Counted from the first letter of the stretch, positions 43,988 to 53,944 are shown. The stretch: 64,000 nt of DNA from Amycolatopsis balhimycina FH 1894 (GCF_000384295.1 NZ_KB913037.1:10530128-10594127); one strand, 5' to 3'. Notes: a model not told the origin generated them from the letters alone. Program-made: numbers and translations.

Positions 43988-44967
43988 CCACCCTCGCCCG
44001 CGTCAAGGGCTACCGGCCGCAGCAGCGGCACCTGCCGATCCTCGCGACGATGGCGCTGCTCGTCGGGGCGTACATCTTCGGCGCGTCGAGCTACGACGCG
44101 TTCGGCTCCGGGCAGGTCATCCTCGACCTGTTCATCAACAACGCCTTCCTGCTCGTGGTCGCGGTCGGGATGACGTTCGTGATCCTCACCGGCGGCATCG
44201 ACCTGTCCGTCGGCTCGGTGGTCGCACTGTCCACAGTGGTCTCCGGTGACCTGCTGCAGAAGCACGGCTGGCCGGCCTACGCCGCGGTCGCGGTGGTGCT
44301 GGTCATCGGGGCCCTGCTCGGGGCCGGGATGGGCGCGCTGATCCACTTCTTCGAGATCCAGCCGTTCATCGCGACGCTGATCGGGATGTTCTTCGCGCGC
44401 GGCCTCTGCTACACGATCACCACGGAGGCCTACTCGATCGACAACGCGACGATCGCCACCCTGGCCCAGACGCAGATCCCGCTCGGCGGCGAGCTGCACA
44501 TCTCGATCAGCGTGGTCGTGGCGCTGCTGGTGGTCGCGGCCGCGGCCTACGTCCTGGCCTTCACGCGGTTCGGCCGCACGGTGTACTCGATCGGCGGCAA
44601 CGCGCAGTCGGCGATGCTGATGGGGCTCAAGACCGGCCGCACCAAGATCGCGGTGTACACGATCAGCGGAATCTGCTCGGCACTCGGCGGCCTGCTGCTG
44701 GTGCTCTACAAGTCCTCCGGCGACCCGCTCAACGGCGTCGGCCTGGAACTGACCGCGATCGCCGCGGTGGTCATCGGCGGCACCATCCTCACCGGCGGCT
44801 CCGGCTACGTGCTGGGCACCGTGCTCGGGATCATGGTGCTGGGCATCATCCAGACGCTGATCACCTTCGACGGCACCCTCAACTCGTGGTGGACCTCGAT
44901 CATCACCGGGGCCCTGCTGTTCGTCTTCATCGTCCTGCAACGTCTCGTCACCCGCCGAACCCGCTGA
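43984..44967 (+). CDS. furanose-type ABC importer, permease 2 (YjfF-like)
   Basis: CUT2 permease of 327 residues with IFGASSYDAFGSGQVILDLFINNAFLLVVAVGMTFVILTGGIDLSVGSVVALS, a stretch close to E. coli YjfF. Second landmark: AVVIGGTILTGGSGYVLGTVLGIMVLGIIQTLI. It completes the importer and precedes the GH51 gene by 55 bases containing an operator-like site. A copy of the iterated word (GTCCACAGTGGTC) is embedded at 44229 through a rare ACA Thr codon. Confidence 0.9.
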   Translation: MTTLARVKGYRPQQRHLPILATMALLVGAYIFGASSYDAFGSGQVILDLFINNAFLLVVAVGMTFVILTGGIDLSVGSVVALSTVVSGDLLQKHGWPAYAAVAVVLVIGALLGAGMGALIHFFEIQPFIATLIGMFFARGLCYTITTEAYSIDNATIATLAQTQIPLGGELHISISVVVALLVVAAAAYVLAFTRFGRTVYSIGGNAQSAMLMGLKTGRTKIAVYTISGICSALGGLLLVLYKSSGDPLNGVGLELTAIAAVVIGGTILTGGSGYVLGTVLGIMVLGIIQTLITFDGTLNSWWTSIITGALLFVFIVLQRLVTRRTR

Positions 44968-44994
44968 ACCCCGCTCCGCCGCCCCGGTGGATCA

Positions 44995-45008
44995 TGTGGG
45001 CGCTCACA
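44995..45008. promoter_or_regulatory. LacI operator-like site TGTGGGCGCTCACA (GH51 gene)
   Basis: It matches TGTTAGCGCTAACA at 11 of 14 positions and keeps the TGT, GCGCT and ACA elements. It lies 15 bases before the GH51 start, within the 55-base gap after the importer, so it could allow separate control of the arabinofuranosidase. Confidence 0.55.
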
Positions 45009-45022
45009 CTCGAGGGAGAGTA

Positions 45023-48000
45023 ATGCTCCGCAGATTGCGGCGGCCCATGGCCGTGCTCGCCGCCTTGGCGCTGTGCTCCGCCGTCCCGGTCGCCGTGGTG
45101 CCGGCCGCCTTCGCCGACACCGATCCGGCGCTGGCCGGGCACTGGGCCTTCGACGACGGCAGCGGGACGACGGCCGCCGACACCGCGGGCAGCCACCCGG
45201 CGACGCTGAACGGCGGCGCGGGCTGGGGTCCGGGCATCCGCGGCGGAGCGTTGACGACCGACGGTGTGAACGGCTTCGCCGACGCGGGCGCGCCCGTGCT
45301 CGACACCACCAAGAGCTTCTCCGTGAGCAGCTGGGTCAAGCTCGGCAAGACGTCCGGCTTCCAGACGTTCGTCAGCGTCGACGGCACCCAGGTGAGCAAC
45401 TTCTTCCTGCAGTTCCGCGACGACTCCCGCCGGTTCGCCTTCACCCGCCTGGCCGGGGACGCCCCGACCGACGGCGTCGTCGCGTCGGCGAACTTCGACC
45501 CCGTCGCCGGCCAGTGGTACCAGCTGACCGGCGTGTACGACTCGGCGGCGTCGACGCTGTCGCTCTACGTCGACGGCACCCGCCAGGCCACCGTCGCGGC
45601 GCCTGCCGCCTGGGCGGGCACCGGCCACCTGGTTGTCGGCCGCGGCAAGTACGGCGGCAACCCGGTGGACTTCGTCGACGGCACGATCGACGACGTCCGC
45701 GCCTACTCGGGCGCCGTGACCGCGGCCGGCGCGGCCCGCCTGGCCATCGCCGGGCACTGGGGCCTCGACGAGGGCACCGGCACCACCACGGCGGACGACT
45801 CCCTCGACGCGCGCACCGCCACCCTCACCGGCGGCGCGACCTGGGGTGACGGCGTCGTCGGTCCGCACGGTGCCGTCCTGAACGGCACCGACGCCGCGGT
45901 CGACGTCCCGGCCCCGGTCGTGGACACCGCGCAGAGCTTCTCGGTGTCGGCCTGGGTCAAGCCGACCGCGGCCACCGGCTTCCGGACCGCCGTCAGCATC
46001 GACGGTTCGACGATCAGCGGCTTCTACCTCCAGCGCGCCGCCGACGGCCGCTTCGCCTTCACGCGCCGCGCAGGCGACGGCGACACCGCGTCATCCTCCG
46101 CGGTGTCGACGTTGCCCGCACAGGCCGACCAGTGGCAGCACGTGGTCGGCGTGTACAACCGGGCCGCGGGGACGCTTTCCTTGTACGTCAACGGGACCCT
46201 GCAGCAGACCGTCCCGTTCACCACGCCGTGGACCGCGTCCGGGCACTTGGTGATCGGCCGCGGCAAGTGGGCGGGCAACCCCGCCGACTGGTTCGCCGGC
46301 GGTGTCGACGACGTCCGCGCCTACCCGGCGCCGCTGACCGCGTCCGCGGTCGCCGCGCTGGCCGCGAGCGGCTCGTGGCACTTCGACGAGGGCGCCGGCA
46401 CGGTCGCCCGCGACGCCTCGGCGAACGCTGCCGACGGCACGCTGCGCGGTGCCACGTGGACCGCGGGGGCGGCGGGCAAGGCCGTGCAGCTCGACGGCAA
46501 GTCCACTGTGGACATGGGCACCTCGCCCGCGTTCGACACCGGCACCGGCTCGCTGTCGCTGGCCGGCTGGTTCCGCACCACCGCGGCCGGCACCTTGGTG
46601 GACCACGGCAACGGCTACGCCCTCGGCGTGACCGGCGGCAAGCTCACCGCCCGCGTCGGCACGATCCAGGTGACCACCACCGGCGGCGGCCTGGCCGACG
46701 GGAACTGGCACCACGCCGCCCTGGTCCTGGACCGCGCTTCGCAGCGGCTCACCGTCTACGCCGACGGCGACGCGTCCGCGGTCACCAGCACCTGCGGGAC
46801 GCCGACCGGCACGACCCTGGACGTCTCCGCTTGCCCGGCTTCGGGTACCGCGGCGGCGCCGTTCACCGTCGGGTCCGGGTTCACCGGCGCGGTGGACGAG
46901 GTCGAACTGCGCCGCTTCCCGCTCACCGCGGCCCAGATCGGCACCCTCGCCGGGGCCAACCAGCTCGCTGTGGACGCCAACGTCGTCCGCGCGAACACCC
47001 GGCCGACGACCTACGGCTCGATCCTCGAGGACATCAGCCACTCCGTCGAAGGCGGGCTCTACGCCGAGCTCGTCCGCAACCGCACGTTCAAGGAGGGCTA
47101 CCAGCCCGGCAGCGGCGCGGGCAACACGCCGGTGCCGTACTGGTCGCTGCTCACCTCGGCGGGCGCGACCGGTGCCTACTCGGTCGACACCGCCACTCCG
47201 CTGAACACCGCGCTCGACCGGTCGCTGAAGCTGCACGCCGACGTGGTCCCGGCCGCGGGCCGGGTGGCCGCCGCGAACGTCGGCTTCTACGGCGTCGCCG
47301 CGAAGCCGTCGACCAAGTACACCGGCAGCTTCTTCGCCAAGGGCACGTGGACCGGCGGCGTCCGGGTCAGCATGGAGAAGCCGGACGGCACGGTGCTGGC
47401 GAGCAAGGACGTCCAGCCGGTCGGCGCGAACTGGGCGCAGCAGACGTTCAGCTTCACGACGCCGTCGACGATCACCGCGTCCACCGACAACCGGATCGTC
47501 GTGTCGCTGGTCAACAAGGGCAAGAAGGCACTGAGCGGGGACGCCTGGTTCCAGCAGGTGTCGCTGTTCCCGCCGACCTTCAAGAACCGCGCCAACGGCG
47601 TCCGCGCCGACCTCGGGCAGAAGCTCGCGGCGATGAAGCTCGGCCTGTTCCGCGTCCCCGGCGGCAACTACCTCGAGGGCAATACCCTCGACACGCGCTT
47701 CGAGTGGAAGAAGACCATCGGCGCGCTTGAACAGCGGCCCGGCCACCAGAACACCGCGTGGGGCTACTGGTCCACCGACGGCTTCGGCATCCTCGACTAC
47801 CTGAAGCTGTCCGAGGACATCGGCGCCCAGCCGTTGCTCGCGCTGTTCGCCGGTTACACCCTCAACGGCCAGCACGTCGACCAGGCCGACTACCCGCAGT
47901 ACGTCCAGGAAGCCCTCGACGAGATCGAGTACGCCATCGGCGACAGCTCGACGACGTGGGGCGCCAAGCGGATCGCCGACGGGCATGCGGCGCCGTTCGA

Positions 48001-48847
48001 CCTGCACTACGTCGAGGTCGGCAACGAGGACTGGTTCGACGGCTCGGGCAGCTACGCCTGGCGCTTCACCGACATGAACAACGCCATCAAGGCGAAGTAC
48101 CCGCAGCTGACCGTCATCGCCACCACCGGCGGCCTGCAGGGCGGGGCCGCGTCGAGCACGTCGACCGGGGTGCGCCCGGACGCCGCGGACGACCACTACT
48201 ACCAGTCGCCGCAGTGGTTCACCGACAACTCGACCCGGTACGACACCGCCGACCGGTCCGGCCCGGACATTCTCGTCGGCGAGTACGGCGCCCAGGACGG
48301 CCGGCCCACCGGCACCCTGGCCGCCGCCATCGGCGAGGCTGCGTTCCTGACCGGGCTCGAACGCAACAGCGACGTCGTCATCGGCTCGATGTACGCGCCG
48401 GTGCTGGTGCACGAGAACCAGGCCAACTGGCCGGTCAACCTGATCGGGCTCGACGCCGGGAGCAGCTACGGCTCGCCGTCGTACTGGGTGCAGCAGATGT
48501 TCTCCAGCACCCTCGGCAAGCAGATCGTGACCAGCCGCCTCAACCAGGGCAGCCCCCTACGGCAGGTGGTCAACGTGACCACGAAGAGCGGAAGGAAGAC
48601 CTTCACGGTCAAACTCGTCAACCCGACCGGGCAGGTGCAGACCGCACGGCTGGCGCTCACCGGCGTCACCGCCGTCGACGGCACCGGCACGCTCACCACA
48701 CTCACCGGCGATCCGGCGGGACGCAACAGCCTCGCCGCGCCGGCCACCATCGTGCCGCAGACCAGGGAGATCACCGGCCTGGCCGCGACGTCGAAGCTGA
48801 CGTTGCCGGCCAACTCCGTGACGACGCTGGTCCTCACCGGCCGCTAG
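45023..48847 (+). CDS. secreted LamG3-GH51 alpha-L-arabinofuranosidase
   Basis: Exported enzyme of 1274 residues. The signal peptide ends at about AFA-DTD (residue 32). Three LamG/concanavalin-like modules follow (about 33-245, 246-450, 451-650), each beginning with a G/S-H/W-W-F/L-D-G/E type strand (AGHWAFDDGSGTT, AGHWGLDEGTGTT, SGSWHFDEGAGTV). The GH51 barrel (from about 655) contains a CBM4_9-like insert, then acid/base Glu1002 (EVGNEDWF) and nucleophile Glu1087 (LVGEYGAQDG), and a C-terminal beta domain. It releases arabinofuranose from arabinan or arabinoxylan outside the cell for the adjacent importer. GAGGGAGAG before ATG 45023. Confidence 0.92.
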   Translation: MLRRLRRPMAVLAALALCSAVPVAVVPAAFADTDPALAGHWAFDDGSGTTAADTAGSHPATLNGGAGWGPGIRGGALTTDGVNGFADAGAPVLDTTKSFSVSSWVKLGKTSGFQTFVSVDGTQVSNFFLQFRDDSRRFAFTRLAGDAPTDGVVASANFDPVAGQWYQLTGVYDSAASTLSLYVDGTRQATVAAPAAWAGTGHLVVGRGKYGGNPVDFVDGTIDDVRAYSGAVTAAGAARLAIAGHWGLDEGTGTTTADDSLDARTATLTGGATWGDGVVGPHGAVLNGTDAAVDVPAPVVDTAQSFSVSAWVKPTAATGFRTAVSIDGSTISGFYLQRAADGRFAFTRRAGDGDTASSSAVSTLPAQADQWQHVVGVYNRAAGTLSLYVNGTLQQTVPFTTPWTASGHLVIGRGKWAGNPADWFAGGVDDVRAYPAPLTASAVAALAASGSWHFDEGAGTVARDASANAADGTLRGATWTAGAAGKAVQLDGKSTVDMGTSPAFDTGTGSLSLAGWFRTTAAGTLVDHGNGYALGVTGGKLTARVGTIQVTTTGGGLADGNWHHAALVLDRASQRLTVYADGDASAVTSTCGTPTGTTLDVSACPASGTAAAPFTVGSGFTGAVDEVELRRFPLTAAQIGTLAGANQLAVDANVVRANTRPTTYGSILEDISHSVEGGLYAELVRNRTFKEGYQPGSGAGNTPVPYWSLLTSAGATGAYSVDTATPLNTALDRSLKLHADVVPAAGRVAAANVGFYGVAAKPSTKYTGSFFAKGTWTGGVRVSMEKPDGTVLASKDVQPVGANWAQQTFSFTTPSTITASTDNRIVVSLVNKGKKALSGDAWFQQVSLFPPTFKNRANGVRADLGQKLAAMKLGLFRVPGGNYLEGNTLDTRFEWKKTIGALEQRPGHQNTAWGYWSTDGFGILDYLKLSEDIGAQPLLALFAGYTLNGQHVDQADYPQYVQEALDEIEYAIGDSSTTWGAKRIADGHAAPFDLHYVEVGNEDWFDGSGSYAWRFTDMNNAIKAKYPQLTVIATTGGLQGGAASSTSTGVRPDAADDHYYQSPQWFTDNSTRYDTADRSGPDILVGEYGAQDGRPTGTLAAAIGEAAFLTGLERNSDVVIGSMYAPVLVHENQANWPVNLIGLDAGSSYGSPSYWVQQMFSSTLGKQIVTSRLNQGSPLRQVVNVTTKSGRKTFTVKLVNPTGQVQTARLALTGVTAVDGTGTLTTLTGDPAGRNSLAAPATIVPQTREITGLAATSKLTLPANSVTTLVLTGR

Positions 48848-48851
48848 AACC

Positions 48852-48893
48852 CCGGGACGCGGCGCGTTTACCGCCGCCCGCGCCGCGTCCCGG
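48852..48893. terminator. 15-bp stem hairpin between GH51 and araB
   Basis: CCGGGACGCGGCGCG and its exact complement bracket a 12-base loop, 5 bases after the GH51 stop and just before the araB ribosome binding site. It likely separates or attenuates the extracellular-enzyme and catabolic blocks. Confidence 0.68.
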
Positions 48894-48916
48894 TACCAAC
48901 CAGGAGGGAGGACACC

Positions 48917-50590
48917 GTGGGAGAACCACTCACCGTCGGCGTCGACTTCGGCACGCTGTCGGGCCGCGCGGTGGTCGTGCGCGTGGCTGACGGGGCCGAA
49001 CTCGGCTCCGGCGTTTTCGAGTACCCGCACGGGGTGCTCGACGAGACGCTGCCCGGCACCGGCCGCGCACTGCCGCCGGAATGGGCGCTGCAGGTGCCCG
49101 CGGACTACGTCGGAGTGCTCCGCAACGCCGTACCGGCGGCGCTGCGGGACGCCGGCGTCGACGCGGGCGACGTCGTCGGCATCGCCACCGACTTCACCGC
49201 GTGCACGATGGTGCCGACGACCGCGGACGGGACGCCGCTGTGCGAACTGCCCGAGTTCGAAGGCAACCCGCACGCGTACGTGAAGCTGTGGAAGCACCAC
49301 TCGGCCCAGCCGCAGGCCGTGCGCATCAACGAGCTGGCCCGCACCCGCGGCGAGAAGTGGCTCCCGCGCTACGGCGGGCTGATCTCGTCGGAATGGGAGT
49401 TCGCCAAGGCGCTCGAGCTGTTCGAAGAGGCGCCGGAGGTCTACGCCGCGATGCGGCACTGGGTCGAGGCCGCCGACTGGATCGTCTGGCAGCTCACCGG
49501 GACCTACGTCCGCAACGCCTGCACGGCCGGCTACAAGGGGATCCTGCAGGACGGCCAGTACCCGAGCCGTGACTTCCTCCGCGAGCTCGCCCCCGGCTTC
49601 GAGTCCTTCGTCGCCGACAAGCTCGAGCACCCGCTGGGCCAGCTGGGGTCCCGCGCCGGTTCGCTGACCGCGGAAGCCGCGGCCTGGACCGGGCTGCCCG
49701 AGGGCATCGCGGTCGCCGTCGGCAACGTCGACGCGCACGTCACCGCGCCCGCCGCCCAGGCCGTCGAGCCCGGGCAGATGGTGGCGATCATGGGCACCTC
49801 CACGTGCCACGTGATGAACGGCGCCGAGCTGCGCGAGGTCCCCGGCATGTGCGGCGTCGTCGAAGGCGGCATCGTCGCCGGGCTGTGGGGGTACGAAGCC
49901 GGGCAGAGCGGCGTCGGCGACATCTTCGGCTGGTTCGTCGAGCACGGCGTCCCGGCGTCGTACGCGAGCCCCGACGGCGTGCACGAGCACCTCACCCGGC
50001 TCGCCGCCCAGCAGGAGATCGGCGAACACGGCCTGATCGCCCTGGACTGGCACAGCGGCAACCGGTCGGTGCTGGTCGACCACGAGCTCTCCGGCGTGGT
50101 CGTCGGGCAGACGCTCGCCACCCGCGCCGAGGACGTCTACCGCGCGCTGCTGGAGGCCACCGCCTTCGGCACCCGCAAGATCATCGAGACGTTCAACGCC
50201 GCCGGCGTCCCGGTCACCGAGCTGATCATCGCGGGCGGGCTGACGAAGAACGCGCTGCTGATGCAGATCTACGCCGACGTCACCAACCTCCCGCTGTCGG
50301 TGATCGGCTCGGCGCAGGGACCGGCGCTCGGGTCGGCCATCCACGCGGCCGTCGCCGCCGGGGCCCACGCCGACATCCGCGTGGCCGCCGCCGCGATGGG
50401 CTCGGTCGAGCGCGCGGTGTACCGGCCGGTGGCCGCGCACGTCGCCGCCTACGACGAGCTGTACGCCGAATACACGGAACTGCACGACTACTTCGGCCGT
50501 GGCGGCAACGATGTCATGCACCGTCTCGCCGCCCGCCGCCGTGCCGTTTCCCAGGCCGTCTCCCAGGTCGTCGCGAAAGGACAGTCCTGA
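48917..50590 (+). CDS. araB: ribulokinase
   Basis: FGGY-family kinase of 557 residues that phosphorylates L-ribulose to L-ribulose 5-phosphate in the cytoplasm. The N-terminal phosphate loop is GVDFGTLSGRAVVV; MVAIMGTSTCHVMNG and IIAGGLTKNALLMQIYADV are the family's later motifs. The length suits AraB (E. coli 566). Order B-D-A here differs from the E. coli B-A-D. The stop shares a base with the araD ATG (TGATG). GTG start behind AGGAGGGAGG. Confidence 0.94.
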   Translation: MGEPLTVGVDFGTLSGRAVVVRVADGAELGSGVFEYPHGVLDETLPGTGRALPPEWALQVPADYVGVLRNAVPAALRDAGVDAGDVVGIATDFTACTMVPTTADGTPLCELPEFEGNPHAYVKLWKHHSAQPQAVRINELARTRGEKWLPRYGGLISSEWEFAKALELFEEAPEVYAAMRHWVEAADWIVWQLTGTYVRNACTAGYKGILQDGQYPSRDFLRELAPGFESFVADKLEHPLGQLGSRAGSLTAEAAAWTGLPEGIAVAVGNVDAHVTAPAAQAVEPGQMVAIMGTSTCHVMNGAELREVPGMCGVVEGGIVAGLWGYEAGQSGVGDIFGWFVEHGVPASYASPDGVHEHLTRLAAQQEIGEHGLIALDWHSGNRSVLVDHELSGVVVGQTLATRAEDVYRALLEATAFGTRKIIETFNAAGVPVTELIIAGGLTKNALLMQIYADVTNLPLSVIGSAQGPALGSAIHAAVAAGAHADIRVAAAAMGSVERAVYRPVAAHVAAYDELYAEYTELHDYFGRGGNDVMHRLAARRRAVSQAVSQVVAKGQS

Positions 50591-51267
50591 TGTCGCTGAC
50601 CGGTGAAGTCCTCGACACCGTCGCCGAGCTGCGGGAGACCGTGGCGAAGCTGCACGGCGAGCTGACCCGCAACGCGCTGGTCATCTGGACCGCGGGCAAC
50701 GTCTCGGCGCGCGTCCCCGGCCGTGACCTGCTGGTCATCAAGCCCTCGGGCGTGTCCTACGACAACCTGTCCGCCGACACGATGGTCGTCACCGACCTGC
50801 ACGGCGAGCTCGTCGAAGGCGACCTCGCGCCGTCGTCCGACACCGCCGCGCACGCCTACGTCTACCGGCACATGCCGGAGATCGGCGGGGTCGTCCACAC
50901 GCACTCGACCTACGCCACGGCGTGGGCGGCCCGTGGCGAGCCGATCCCGTGCGTGCTCACGATGATCGCCGACGAGTTCGGCGGGGAGATCCCGGTCGGG
51001 CCGTTCGCCCTGATCGGCGACGACTCCATCGGCCGCGGCATCGTCGAAACGCTTCGCTCCAGCCGGTCGCCGGCGGTACTGATGCGCAACCACGGCCCGT
51101 TCACCGTCGGCCGCACCGCGCGTGACGCGGTCAAGGCCGCGGTGATGGTCGAGGACGTCGCCCGCACCGTGCACAAGGCCTTCGAGCTCGGTACGCCCGA
51201 ACCCCTGCCGCCCGAGGACGTCGACCGGCTCTACGCCCGGTACCAGAACGTCTACGGCCAGCACTGA
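50590..51267 (+). CDS. araD: L-ribulose-5-phosphate 4-epimerase
   Basis: Class II aldolase-fold enzyme of 225 residues that converts L-ribulose 5-phosphate to D-xylulose 5-phosphate. Zinc ligands lie in VVHTHSTYA and the later RNHGPF; the phosphate-binding GNVSAR and KPSGVSYD loops are present, and Asp/Tyr for epimerisation lie near SSDTAAH and the C-terminal RYQNVYG. Length is near E. coli AraD (231). The TGATG junction with araB decides the start. It is followed by araA after 18 bases. Confidence 0.93.
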   Translation: MSLTGEVLDTVAELRETVAKLHGELTRNALVIWTAGNVSARVPGRDLLVIKPSGVSYDNLSADTMVVTDLHGELVEGDLAPSSDTAAHAYVYRHMPEIGGVVHTHSTYATAWAARGEPIPCVLTMIADEFGGEIPVGPFALIGDDSIGRGIVETLRSSRSPAVLMRNHGPFTVGRTARDAVKAAVMVEDVARTVHKAFELGTPEPLPPEDVDRLYARYQNVYGQH

Positions 51268-51285
51268 ACTCTCTCGAGGAGAACG

Positions 51286-52785
51286 ATGACCCGCGCGTCG
51301 AAACCCCAAGTCTGGTTCCTCACCGGCAGCCAGGGACTCTACGGCGAGGAGACCCTGGAGCAGGTGGCCGGCCAGTCCCTGCACATCCAGCAGCTGCTGG
51401 CCGCCTCCGGCGGGCTGCCCGCCGAGATCGTCGGCAAGCCGGTGCTGACCGAGGCCTCGGCCATCCGCCGGGTGCTGCAGGAAGCGAACACCGACGCCGA
51501 CTGCGTCGGCGTGATCGCGTGGATGCACACCTTCTCGCCCGCGAAGATGTGGATCACCGGCCTGGACGCCCTGCGCAAGCCGCTGCTGCACCTGCACACC
51601 CAGCTCAACGAAGCCCTGCCGTGGTCGACCATCGACATGGACTTCATGAACCTCAACCAGGCCGCGCACGGCGACCGTGAGTTCGGGTTCATCCAGACCC
51701 GGCTCGGCGTGCCACGCAAGACCGTGGCCGGCCACGTCTCCGACCCGGCCGTCGTCGCGCGGATCGACGCGTGGGCGCGGGCCGCGATCGGTGCCGACCA
51801 CCTGCGGAACCTGCGGCTGGCCCGGTTCGGCGACAACATGCGCGACGTCGCCGTGACCGAAGGCGACAAGGTCGAGGCCGAGCTGCGGTTCGGCGTCTCG
51901 GTCAACACCTACGGGGTGAACGACCTGGTCGAACGGGTCGATAGTGTGTCTGATGTGGACGACCTGGTCGCGGCCTACGCCGATGCGTACGCGGTGGTCC
52001 CGGAGCTGGCGGCCGGGGGAGCGCGGCACGAGTCGCTGCGCTACGCGGCCAAGATCGAGGCCGGGCTGCGGAAGTTCCTCACCGACGGCGGCTTCGGCGC
52101 GTTCACCACGAACTTCGAGGACCTGGGCGGGCTGCGGCAGCTGCCCGGCCTCGCCGTGCAGCGGCTGATGGCTGACGGCTACGGCTTCGGCGGCGAAGGT
52201 GACTGGAAGACCTCGGCGCTGCTCGCCGCGGTCAAGGCGATGGGCGTCGGCAAGAGCCTCGGCACGTCGTTCATGGAGGACTACACCTACCACTTCGGGC
52301 CGGGCACGCCGAAGATCCTCGGCGCGCACATGCTGGAGGTCTGCCCGAGCATCGCGTCGGCGAAGCCCTCGTGCGAGATCCACGCGCTCGGCATCGGCGG
52401 CCGCGAGGACCCGGTCCGGCTGGTGTTCGACGCCACGCCCGGGCCCGGCGTCGTCCTCGGCCTGGTCGACCTCGGCGACCGGTTCCGGCTGGTGGCCAAC
52501 GAGATCGAGGTCGTCGCGCCGGACGAGCCGCTGCCGAAACTGCCCGTCGCGCGGGCGGTCTGGGAGCCGGCGCCGTCGCTCTCGACGTCCGCGGAGTCGT
52601 GGATCACCGCGGGCGGCCCGCACCACACCGTGCTCACCCAGGCCGTCGGCACGGAAACCCTCCGCGATTTCGCGAACCTGCTCGGTGTCGAGCTCCTGGT
52701 CATCGACCAGGACACGACCCCGCACGGCTTCGCCGATCGCATCCGCTGGAACCAGGCTTATCACCGGCTCGCCCAAGGTTTCTGA
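51286..52785 (+). CDS. araA: L-arabinose isomerase
   Basis: Isomerase of 499 residues (E. coli 500) converting L-arabinose to L-ribulose. The N-terminal [16 protein letters not shown] is diagnostic. The metal and active-site residues appear in the expected order: Glu in GGEGDWKT, Glu in [10 protein letters not shown], His in GAHMLEVCP and His in GGPHHTV. With araB and araD it completes entry of arabinose into the pentose phosphate pathway. ATG start behind GAGGAGAACG. A stretch of unusually rare codons (AGT, GTG, TCT, GAT) occurs near 51940-51960. Confidence 0.96.
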   Translation: MTRASKPQVWFLTGSQGLYGEETLEQVAGQSLHIQQLLAASGGLPAEIVGKPVLTEASAIRRVLQEANTDADCVGVIAWMHTFSPAKMWITGLDALRKPLLHLHTQLNEALPWSTIDMDFMNLNQAAHGDREFGFIQTRLGVPRKTVAGHVSDPAVVARIDAWARAAIGADHLRNLRLARFGDNMRDVAVTEGDKVEAELRFGVSVNTYGVNDLVERVDSVSDVDDLVAAYADAYAVVPELAAGGARHESLRYAAKIEAGLRKFLTDGGFGAFTTNFEDLGGLRQLPGLAVQRLMADGYGFGGEGDWKTSALLAAVKAMGVGKSLGTSFMEDYTYHFGPGTPKILGAHMLEVCPSIASAKPSCEIHALGIGGREDPVRLVFDATPGPGVVLGLVDLGDRFRLVANEIEVVAPDEPLPKLPVARAVWEPAPSLSTSAESWITAGGPHHTVLTQAVGTETLRDFANLLGVELLVIDQDTTPHGFADRIRWNQAYHRLAQGF

Positions 52786-52787
52786 CT

Positions 52788-52811
52788 CGGCACTTTCACG
52801 TGAAAGTGCCG
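52788..52811. terminator. 24-bp palindrome after araA
   Basis: CGGCACTTTCAC and its exact complement abut without a spacer, 3 bases after the araA stop and 26 before the next gene. As RNA it forms a hairpin with a minimal loop; as DNA it could also bind a dimeric regulator. The gap still carries a strong ribosome binding site for the next gene. Confidence 0.6.
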
Positions 52812-52837
52812 GGTTGTTCAGAAAGGAAGAAGGAACA

Positions 52838-53944
52838 ATGAAGTTCAGCAGAGGAATCGCGGCCGTCGCCGCCGCGGGGCTCGTGCTCACGCTGTCGGCG
52901 TGCGGCTCGAGCCAGAAGACCGCGGACCAGACGGCGGCGCCCGGTGCCGCCGGCGCGGCGGGCGGCCTGGTCGGCGTCACCATGCCGACCAAGTCGTCGG
53001 AGCGCTGGATCCACGACGGCGACAACATCAAGTCGGCGCTGGAGAAGCTCGGCTACAAGGTCGACCTGCAGTACGCCGAGAACGACATCCCCACCCAGGT
53101 GAACCAGATCGAGAACCAGATCACCAAGGGCGCCAAGCTCCTGGTCGTCGCCTCGATCGACGGCACCGCCATCACCACCCAGCTGCAGGAGGCGGCCGAC
53201 AAGAAGATCCCGGTCATCGCCTACGACCGGCTGATCCGCAATTCACCGAACGTCGACTACTACGCCACCTTCGACAACTTCAAGGTCGGCGTCGAGCAGG
53301 CGAACTCGCTGGTCAAGGGCCTGGGCACGGGCGCGGGGCCGTTCAACATCGAGCTGTTCGCCGGTTCGCCGGACGACAACAACGCCACCTTCTTCTTCAA
53401 CGGCGCGATGTCCGTCCTCAAGCCCCTGATGGACAGCGGCAAGCTGGTCGTCAAGAGCGGCCAGACCGACTTCGCCCGCGCGGCCATCCTCCGCTGGGAC
53501 CCGGCCACCGCGCAGCGCCGCATGGAGGACCTGCTCACCAAGACCTACACCGGTGGCGCGAAGGTCCAGGGCGTGCTCTCGCCGTACGACGGCCTGTCCA
53601 TCGGCATCCTGTCGGCGCTGAAGAGCAACGGCTACGGCACCGGCGGCCAGGCGTACCCGATCGTCACCGGGCAGGACGCCGAGGTCGCCTCGGTCAAGTC
53701 CATCATCGCCGGTGAGCAGTACTCGACGATCTTCAAGGACACCCGCATCCTCGCCGACACCACCGTCAAGATGGCCGACGCGGTGCTCAAGGGTGGCAAG
53801 CCCGAGGTCAACAACACGAAGGACTACGACAACGGCAAGAAGGTCGTCCCGTCGTACCTGCTGCAGCCGGTCACCGTGGACAAGACGAACTACCAGAAGG
53901 AACTCGTCGACTCGGGCTACTACACGGCAGGTCAGCTGAAATGA
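52838..53944 (+). CDS. chvE: multiple-monosaccharide binding lipoprotein (ChvE-like)
   Basis: Sugar-binding lipoprotein of 368 residues with lipobox [56 protein letters not shown] is the ChvE/MmsE signature region; [24 protein letters not shown] and [20 protein letters not shown] follow. ChvE proteins bind arabinose, galactose, glucose and xylose in pyranose form. It starts an importer with GguA and GguB. ATG 52838 has GAAGGA upstream. It is the second importer in the same cluster, complementary to the furanose importer. Confidence 0.9.
   Translation: MKFSRGIAAVAAAGLVLTLSACGSSQKTADQTAAPGAAGAAGGLVGVTMPTKSSERWIHDGDNIKSALEKLGYKVDLQYAENDIPTQVNQIENQITKGAKLLVVASIDGTAITTQLQEAADKKIPVIAYDRLIRNSPNVDYYATFDNFKVGVEQANSLVKGLGTGAGPFNIELFAGSPDDNNATFFFNGAMSVLKPLMDSGKLVVKSGQTDFARAAILRWDPATAQRRMEDLLTKTYTGGAKVQGVLSPYDGLSIGILSALKSNGYGTGGQAYPIVTGQDAEVASVKSIIAGEQYSTIFKDTRILADTTVKMADAVLKGGKPEVNNTKDYDNGKKVVPSYLLQPVTVDKTNYQKELVDSGYYTAGQLK

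Noticed and set aside
45100..46960. Tandem duplication inside the GH51 gene
   Set aside because: The repetition is at the level of three LamG domains with diverged nucleotide sequence, not a recent DNA tandem repeat or assembly error.
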